DNA of 64,000 nucleotides, from the NCBI RefSeq assembly GCF_008080435.1, contig NZ_VRKN01000006.1:234372-298371 (forward strand), in the 5' to 3' direction. Origin of the DNA: Enterobacter asburiae (GTDB lineage Bacteria; Pseudomonadota; Gammaproteobacteria; Enterobacterales; Enterobacteriaceae). The notes below the pieces were generated by a model. The model saw nothing but the letters and a program-made list of their open reading frames with translations, had not been told where the DNA came from and ran no database searches. The stretch's first letter is position 1, and each line of letters opens with the position of its first letter. Position numbers and translations under genes: made by a program. Shown piece by piece: positions 58,813 through 64,000 of the stretch.

Positions 58813-59325
58813 TTAAATATCCTTATCGAATGGAACAGAGTATTCAACGGTCGCGATCATAACGGCGAGGCATCTTTTACCCTTCGGGCTATTAACCTTA
58901 AACATCTCCCTGATGGAATCTACATAAAGCTTATTACTCTCTGCCTCTGTCTCAGGGAAATTGGCAAAAGCGCAGACTTGTTCAATAGTGAGCAACGGTT
59001 TATCGTCTTTTAAGATTGCTAAGACACCCTCAGGGTTATGCGGGATGGCTTCAGAAAGCGCCGCTTTTAAATCTTCAGCCGTACTGGCGTCCACTCCGGG
59101 TTCAAGGGCACTCGCCACGGCTAACCATGCTTGTGTTCCGCTCCTAATCTTCGGGATGATATGGTTCCACCATTCCGACTCACCGTTATCATTTGAATCC
59201 ATTTCTCCAACAACAGTGCTGGCACCTTTGTCGTTTATCATTTGCAATATCTGTTCAGGAGTGTGATTTTTGGCAAATAAACTCACCGGTAAGCACAAGA
59301 AGAATAGCGCAATAATATATTTCAT
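58813..59325 (-). CDS. Putative periplasmic T6SS immunity protein (Tldi1-like position)
   Basis: A 170-residue protein with a signal peptide (KYIIALFFLCLPVSLFA, cleavage near residue 18) and a soluble, helix-rich mature part with two cysteines, C118 and C152, able to form a disulfide. It shares one base with the upstream Tlde1-like gene (TAATG). The position after a Tlde1 toxin and the periplasmic targeting point to a cognate immunity protein, since Tlde1 acts on peptidoglycan in the periplasm. I do not recognise a defined immunity family. Confidence 0.65.
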   Translation of the reverse strand: MKYIIALFFLCLPVSLFAKNHTPEQILQMINDKGASTVVGEMDSNDNGESEWWNHIIPKIRSGTQAWLAVASALEPGVDASTAEDLKAALSEAIPHNPEGVLAILKDDKPLLTIEQVCAFANFPETEAESNKLYVDSIREMFKVNSPKGKRCLAVMIATVEYSVPFDKDI

Positions 59326-59687
59326 TATCGCACCACCAGAATTGTGTCACCCGAATCATAAATCATATGGCGCTTGTCCTGACCATTCATAATGATGCAA
59401 CCAGCTGATGCTGATCCTGGCGGTTGCCCCTTTTTGTCCCCATGAATTTGAAAATGATCTCTACCAAAGGTATTGGTCCCCGCTATAGGCTCAAGAATAA
59501 TGGCCTCTGCACTTTTATGATTATTCCATCCGGCAATAAAATAAACACCTCTGGGAATGGGTCCTCTGTTTCGTTGACTTTCACACTCAGGCTTATCTTT
59601 CGATTCACCAGCACCGCTGTAGCAGTTAGCGACAAACTCGCCGTTATGGCTCAATATTCCTGTCGATAATTTATATTCCCATGTCAT
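59325..59687 (-). CDS. Tlde1-like L,D-transpeptidase type VI effector
   Basis: A 120-residue protein of the Tlde1 (DUF2778) family. It has CYSGAGESKDK and RGPIPRGVYFIAG, followed by the catalytic pair H82 (FQIHGDKKG) and C97 (SASAGCIIM), as in L,D-transpeptidase-like enzymes. Salmonella Tlde1 cleaves and exchanges peptidoglycan tetrapeptides as a T6SS toxin. ATG 59687 has GGAGG eight bases before it; GTG 59696 would overlap that site. No signal peptide, fitting delivery inside Hcp. First gene of the cassette. Confidence 0.82.
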   Translation of the reverse strand: MTWEYKLSTGILSHNGEFVANCYSGAGESKDKPECESQRNRGPIPRGVYFIAGWNNHKSAEAIILEPIAGTNTFGRDHFQIHGDKKGQPPGSASAGCIIMNGQDKRHMIYDSGDTILVVR

Positions 59688-59933
59688 TAATAGCACCTCC
59701 TTTTACGAATAGTCCTTTATCTTATGACTAACAAGAAAATTTAAATTACCACGATGGTCACAAAACCTTACCATCGAGAATAGATAAGCACAAAAAATAT
59801 AGAGGAATTAATAATGGATAACTTTGAAGCATATATTTTTTAATATAATAGCTGTTTGTTCGCTCAGAGAATGCGTCTCCCTCCTCTTACACGAGTTTTG
59901 CACTTTTGGTGCACTTCCCTCTATCCTTACCCC
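59688..59933. other. AT-rich gap between the T6SS cassette and yjiN
   Basis: About 246 bp of AT-rich sequence holding the divergent promoters. I see no gene, repeat or attachment-site duplication in it. Confidence 0.4.
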
Positions 59934-61205
59934 ATGGAAAAAATAGCTGAACTCAAACGCGCTAAGCTTCTTGCGCTGTCGCTGCTGCTGGTTGCCGCCG
60001 CGGCGTTTATCACCACCCTGTTTCTGCCGCAGACCTTCTGGGTGCGTGGCGTAAAGGCCATTGCCGAGGCGGCAATGGTCGGCGCGCTGGCAGACTGGTT
60101 TGCCGTGGTTGCGCTGTTTCGCCGGGTGCCGATTCCGTTCATTTCGCGTCATACGGCGATTATCCCGCGCAATAAAGACCGGATTGGCGATAATCTCGGC
60201 CAGTTTGTGCAGGAGAAGTTTCTGGATACCCAGTCGCTGGTGGCGTTGATTCGCCGCTATGAACCTGCCCAGATGATCGGGGCCTGGTTCAGCAAGCCCG
60301 ACAACGCCCAGCGCGTCGGGCTGCATCTGATGCAAGTGATGAGCGGTTTTCTCGAACTCACCGACGACGGACGCATTCAGCGTCTTCTCAAACGGGCGGT
60401 GCATAAGGCCATCGACAAGGTCGATTTCACTGAAACCAGCGCCGTGATGCTGGAGAGCATGACCAAAAACAACCGTCATCAGGTGCTGCTGGATACGATC
60501 ATCAACCGCCTGATTACATTGATTCAGCGGGAAAGCACGCGGGAGTTTATCTCTGACCAGATCGTGCACTGGCTGAAGACCGAACACCCGCGCAAGGCGA
60601 TGGTGCTGCCCACCGAGTGGCTGGGCGATCAAAGCGCGGAGATGGTGTCGAACGCGGTGAACGCGCTGCTGGACGATATCAGCCACGACCGCACGCATCA
60701 GATCCGCCAGGCGTTCGACCGCGCCACGCTGAAGCTTATCGACAACCTGAAAAACGATCCGGAAATGGCGGCAAAAGCCGACAACATCAAGCACTACCTG
60801 AAAAACGATGAGGCGTTTAACCGCTATCTGGGAGAGATGTGGGCTGACCTGCGCCAGTGGCTGAAAGCGGATATGCAAAGTGAAGATTCGCGCGTGAAGC
60901 AGCGCATCGCCAACGCCGGGCTGTGGTTTGGCGAAACGCTGTCTAATGACGCCAGCCTGCGGGCGTCGCTGAACGAGCATCTGGAGCAGGCCGCACACCG
61001 CCTCGCACCGGATTTCGCGGCGTTTCTGACCCGCCACATCAGCGACACGGTCAAAAGCTGGGACGCCGAAGACATGTCCCACCAGATTGAGATTAACATC
61101 GGTAAAGATCTGCAGTTCATCCGCGTCAACGGCACGCTGGTAGGCGGGACGATTGGCCTGATCCTGTTTTTACTGTCGCAATTACCTGCCGTGCTTGGGC
61201 ATTAA
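59934..61205 (+). CDS. yjiN: DUF445 inner membrane protein YjiN
   Basis: A 423-residue DUF445 protein: one N-terminal membrane helix ([20 protein letters not shown]), the conserved [25 protein letters not shown] block, a long helical region and a second membrane helix at the C-terminus. Matches E. coli YjiN (426). The ATG lacks a clear ribosome site; an upstream in-frame codon at 59856 is an alternative. Function unknown. Converges on the DUF2955 gene. Confidence 0.88.
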   Translation: MEKIAELKRAKLLALSLLLVAAAAFITTLFLPQTFWVRGVKAIAEAAMVGALADWFAVVALFRRVPIPFISRHTAIIPRNKDRIGDNLGQFVQEKFLDTQSLVALIRRYEPAQMIGAWFSKPDNAQRVGLHLMQVMSGFLELTDDGRIQRLLKRAVHKAIDKVDFTETSAVMLESMTKNNRHQVLLDTIINRLITLIQRESTREFISDQIVHWLKTEHPRKAMVLPTEWLGDQSAEMVSNAVNALLDDISHDRTHQIRQAFDRATLKLIDNLKNDPEMAAKADNIKHYLKNDEAFNRYLGEMWADLRQWLKADMQSEDSRVKQRIANAGLWFGETLSNDASLRASLNEHLEQAAHRLAPDFAAFLTRHISDTVKSWDAEDMSHQIEINIGKDLQFIRVNGTLVGGTIGLILFLLSQLPAVLGH

Positions 61206-62278
61206 TCCACGACAGGCGGCGCGATCACGTAGCGCGTCGCCTCGAAGCGGTTCAGGATCAGGTGCACCAGAAAGACCATCGTCAGCGTTGTTACCAGCGA
61301 AAAGGTGACGGAGGTGATGCGATAGAGATCGCTGAACACCAAGTCAGTGTCCGGGTGCATGTTCTGCCCGAACATAATGCCGATGGTGGTAATACTGGAA
61401 AACCCCACGCCTGCCCCCACCTTCTCCATCACATGGAGTCGCGCACCAAACGCCAGCCCGAGGCCAATCAGGGGCATCATCAATAGCATATGGCTGCTGT
61501 GATCGTAGAGGATCAACTGCACCACCAGAATGTAGAGACAGCCCAGCACCACCCCGACCACGCGCCAGATAGAGCTCATCACCGAACCGCGATAGTGCAT
61601 CGGGAACAGGATCAAAATCCCCGCCATCAGCGCCGAAAGCGAATCGCTTAAGTCGCTAATCTGAAACACCACGAATATCAGCGTCGCGACGGTGCCGGAG
61701 AGCAGCGACTCGTGGCGCACGCGGGCATCGTCTTTCTCAATCAGCGGCGGCGGCTTACGGGGCTCCACGTCCGGCAGGAGATAGTTCATCAGCGCGCTCA
61801 GGCACACCGCCATGACGCTCGCTTCGATGTTGGAAAACAGCAGCGTGTGCCAGTTGGTAGTGGGGTAGCTCATAAAGTTGAGCATCACGCTCTGGCACAC
61901 CACGCCCATTGAGCCGAACAGGAACAGCGGCCCCTTGCTCATAAAACGAAAGCGCATCACGTACAGGGCAAACACCACCAGCGTCATGATGACCGGCCAT
62001 TGCGACAGATAGCCGATGATGAAGATCATTTCAACGCAGTTTAACGCGGCGCTGAAGATAAACTGCTTTGCCACGTGGCGATTAAACACAGGCACCAGCG
62101 ACAACAGCATGATCGGGTAGACCACGAAAAACACGCCGTAGCTGGTGTTGTAAAAGCTGGAGATGCTCAGCGCAATCATCCCGGCAAAGACGATGCGCAG
62201 GGTCTGGCGAAAGTCGTTTGCCGTGTAGACGATGTTGCCGTGCGGGGTAAAAACCCGCGCCAGGGTACTAATAGACAT
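61202..62278 (-). CDS. DUF2955 (FUSC-like) inner membrane export component
   Basis: A 358-residue membrane protein with about ten hydrophobic segments in two halves around a cytoplasmic linker ([24 protein letters not shown]), the DUF2955 / aromatic-acid-exporter-like plan. It overlaps the HlyD gene by 11 bp, so the two should form an export pair like AaeB-AaeA. Substrate unknown. Confidence 0.8.
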   Translation of the reverse strand: MSISTLARVFTPHGNIVYTANDFRQTLRIVFAGMIALSISSFYNTSYGVFFVVYPIMLLSLVPVFNRHVAKQFIFSAALNCVEMIFIIGYLSQWPVIMTLVVFALYVMRFRFMSKGPLFLFGSMGVVCQSVMLNFMSYPTTNWHTLLFSNIEASVMAVCLSALMNYLLPDVEPRKPPPLIEKDDARVRHESLLSGTVATLIFVVFQISDLSDSLSALMAGILILFPMHYRGSVMSSIWRVVGVVLGCLYILVVQLILYDHSSHMLLMMPLIGLGLAFGARLHVMEKVGAGVGFSSITTIGIMFGQNMHPDTDLVFSDLYRITSVTFSLVTTLTMVFLVHLILNRFEATRYVIAPPVVD

Positions 62279-63332
62279 AATGCAGCAGGCTTACCAGATG
62301 GATCTGCATCCCGGAGAAGAAGCGCGCAAACGGCCCTTCGCTGTTGTAGAGCTGCACGGTAGCGCGTGCGCCGGTCGGCAGATGCTTCGGCAATTCTTCG
62401 TCCAGCGCGACGTGAATACGCATGCGTTGGGCATCGCGCACCCAGCGGTTGGAGGTTTCCGGTTCGGACAGTTGACCGTTCACGGCCTCCTGACCCGCCA
62501 GTATCCCCGCATCGCTGCTGGTCACGTGGGCGCGGAAAACGTGCCCCGGAAAGGCGTCAAACACCACGGCGGCATCGGTGCCCTGATGAGTATGACGCAG
62601 GCTTTTTTCACGAAAATCGGCCACGATATCGGTCTGATTGTTCACCAGCGCCAGCGCGGCTGAACCCGAGGAGGCGTAAAAGCCCGGGCTTAACTGCAGG
62701 TTACTGACCGTACCGTCCGCCTGGGCGTAGACCTTCGTCCAGCCGAGGTTCAGCTCCGCGTCATCAAGCGCGTTGCGGTATTTTTGCAGCGTCACGTTGC
62801 GGTGTTCGTCCCGCTCGCCGCGCTGAATACGCAGGTTATGGATATTGGCCTGGATGGAGCTGACGGACTGCTCGCTGCTCTGCCAGGTGGTGCGGACCTT
62901 ATCCAGATCCGCCTGCGAGACGTTCTGCAGGGTGCTCAGCTTCTGGTAGCGATCGAAGGTCACTTTATCGTTACGCGCGGTCAGCACGGCGGTTTTCAGG
63001 CTGGCCTGCGCGGCGGCGATCTGCGCATCCAGCTGTTCGTTGGAAAGGCGTGCCTGCTCAAGCGCGATTTGCGCCGCTTCCACTTTATTGCGAAACGGCG
63101 TGTCGTCGAGCTCAAACAGCAGCTCGCCTCTCTTCACCTGGCTGTTGTTGTGGACGTGTACCGCCGCTACATAACCGGAGACGCGCGGAGAAACCGGCGT
63201 CACCACGCGCATCACGGTGGAGTCCGGCGTCAGCGGGATCCAGATATCCGCGACGATAAAGTAGACAAACATCAGCAGGAAAGAGGCAATACTCACCCTT
63301 ACCCAGCGGGCAAACTTTTGTTCAGGGGTCAT
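62268..63332 (-). CDS. HlyD family periplasmic adaptor (EmrA/AaeA-like)
   Basis: A 354-residue membrane-fusion protein: an N-terminal membrane anchor (VSIASFLLMFVYFIVADIWIPLTP), biotinyl-lipoyl half-motifs (VTPVSPRVSGYVAAVHVHNNSQVKRGELLFELD), a coiled-coil hairpin of about residues 80-190 and a C-terminal beta-barrel region. It links the DUF2955 pump to an outer membrane channel encoded elsewhere. Shares one base with the marR stop (TAATG). Confidence 0.85.
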   Translation of the reverse strand: MTPEQKFARWVRVSIASFLLMFVYFIVADIWIPLTPDSTVMRVVTPVSPRVSGYVAAVHVHNNSQVKRGELLFELDDTPFRNKVEAAQIALEQARLSNEQLDAQIAAAQASLKTAVLTARNDKVTFDRYQKLSTLQNVSQADLDKVRTTWQSSEQSVSSIQANIHNLRIQRGERDEHRNVTLQKYRNALDDAELNLGWTKVYAQADGTVSNLQLSPGFYASSGSAALALVNNQTDIVADFREKSLRHTHQGTDAAVVFDAFPGHVFRAHVTSSDAGILAGQEAVNGQLSEPETSNRWVRDAQRMRIHVALDEELPKHLPTGARATVQLYNSEGPFARFFSGMQIHLVSLLHYVY

Positions 63333-63802
63333 TATTTTTCGGTCTTGTTATCTTCTTCGCGGATTGTCCGCAAATTGCAGGCGATTTGATTCAACATGGC
63401 GCTGAAAATGTCGAGTTGTTCCGGCGCGATGTTTTGCGATACGCGCGCCTGATAGGTCTCAATCACCTGAGTGAGCCTTTTTAATATGGCTTTTCCCTCA
63501 GGCGTCAGCGTCAGAAGCCGGATGCGCTTGTCGTAAGGCGATACGGTACGCAGCAGGTATCCCTGCTTTTCCAGCTGTGTCAGGGTGCGCATCAGCGGCG
63601 GCAGTTCAATGCCCTGCACCTCTGCCAGCTCACTCATGGAGACGTTATCCCCGAGCTGATGAAGCTGCATCATCACCGTCCAGCTCGACTGGGTTAAACC
63701 GGTATCGAGAATGGCATCGTCAATGACAGCACGCCACTGGCGCACGATCATCGCCATCCGCATACCCATCGGCCTGCGGCTGAACAGTTCTTCTTCACTC
63801 AT
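63332..63802 (-). CDS. MarR/SlyA family transcriptional regulator
   Basis: A 156-residue MarR regulator with a winged HTH (MSELAEVQGIELPPLMRTLTQLEKQGYLLRTVSPYDKRIRLLTLT). It heads the leftward marR-hlyD-DUF2955 operon and probably represses it, being relieved by a phenolic or drug-like compound. A GATAA-TAG-TTATC palindrome lies 29 bp upstream of its start. Confidence 0.85.
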   Translation of the reverse strand: MSEEELFSRRPMGMRMAMIVRQWRAVIDDAILDTGLTQSSWTVMMQLHQLGDNVSMSELAEVQGIELPPLMRTLTQLEKQGYLLRTVSPYDKRIRLLTLTPEGKAILKRLTQVIETYQARVSQNIAPEQLDIFSAMLNQIACNLRTIREEDNKTEK

Positions 63803-63830
63803 GGGGAGTCCTCTCGTATTACGCCCTCAC

Positions 63831-63843
63831 GATAATAGTTATC
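63831..63843. promoter_or_regulatory. Palindrome upstream of the MarR operon
   Basis: GATAATAGTTATC (five-base arms around TAG) lies 29 bp upstream of the MarR start, with a second partial TTATC-type motif following. It is a candidate operator for autoregulation. Confidence 0.45.
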
Positions 63844-63896
63844 AGGGTAAGTATCAAGAAACGAGAATCAAAAGCGCAGGAATTGCGAAACGATGT

Positions 63897-63990
63897 TCTC
63901 CCTCTCCCCGCGGGCTGAGGGTTCCCCACAAAATAATGCCTGCACGGACAACCCCCTCTCCCTTGAGGGAGAGGGCTGGGGTGAGGGGGA
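63897..63990. repeat. GAGAGGG repeats at the window end
   Basis: A degenerate unit (63897-63925) and a full palindrome (63952-63990, CCCCCTCTCCCTTGAGG...GTGAGGGGG) lie about 50 bp beyond the MarR promoter region. Confidence 0.78.
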
Positions 63991-64000
63991 ACATACGGCT

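Noticed and set aside
59808..61082. 424-codon open frame antisense to yjiN
   Set aside because: Shadow frame over a conserved gene, without start context or motifs.

Overview
The window is a 64 kb chromosomal segment of an Enterobacteriaceae genome, most like Enterobacter or a close relative. Gene order follows the E. coli K-12 region running from serB-radA-nadR through deo, prfC, leuVPQ, fhuF, dnaTC, opgB, tsr, btsT-yjiXA to yjiN. It also carries things K-12 lacks: a complete 4-hydroxyphenylacetate (hpa) catabolic cluster, ohrR-ohr, a WYL regulator and a type VI effector cassette. Coding density is high, GC content is moderately high, and two intergenic repeat families (REP elements and a GAGAGGG-type palindrome) recur between genes. 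I see no rRNA, CRISPR array, IS element, prophage or integrase.

Layout. 1-4.8 kb: tail of a zinc-type dehydrogenase, then the leftward serB-radA-nadR operon and divergent smp. 4.8-10.5 kb: lplA and the leftward deoCABD operon. Its control region can be read almost completely: two CRP sites 53 bp apart and three DeoR operators, two of them inside the divergent gene yjjI. 10.5-19.3 kb: the uncharacterised glycyl radical pair yjjI-yjjW, then yjjV-yjjU, ytjA, osmY, prfC, yjjG, rimI and holD. 19.4-20.9 kb: rsmC and three tandem tRNA-Leu(CAG) genes. 20.9-23.4 kb: two Fur-box genes (DUF1435 protein and fhuF) flanking a diguanylate cyclase. 23.4-32.4 kb: an orphan cellobiose-type PTS IIC, a YbaK-like deacylase, bglJ-yjjQ, yjjPB, a TetR regulator, ohrR-ohr, dnaTC and yjjA. 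32.6-37.3 kb: opgB, an acetyltransferase and tsr with a clear sigma-28 promoter.

37.3-48.2 kb: hpaR and hpaGEDFHIXA-hpaBC encode uptake of 4-hydroxyphenylacetate, its hydroxylation to homoprotocatechuate, meta-cleavage, and conversion to pyruvate plus succinic semialdehyde. 48.4-52.9 kb: a WYL regulator, the pyruvate transporter btsT (BtsR direct repeats and a CRP site upstream), yjiX and the G3E GTPase yjiA. Downstream of yjiA, where K-12 has its restriction 'immigration control region', this genome instead has a phytase-like esterase, a YfaZ-like outer membrane protein, a succinate-semialdehyde dehydrogenase, an AraC regulator, a LysE-type exporter and a compact, AT-richer Tlde1-immunity-Hcp type VI cassette. 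The window ends with yjiN and a MarR-HlyD-DUF2955 export operon.

The strongest candidate for new biology is the orphan T6SS cassette (58.3-59.7 kb). Next are the YjjI/YjjW radical enzyme pair, whose gene hosts the deo operators, and the diguanylate cyclase between two iron-regulated genes. Functional calls come from recognising the protein families in the translated sequence; no database search was run.
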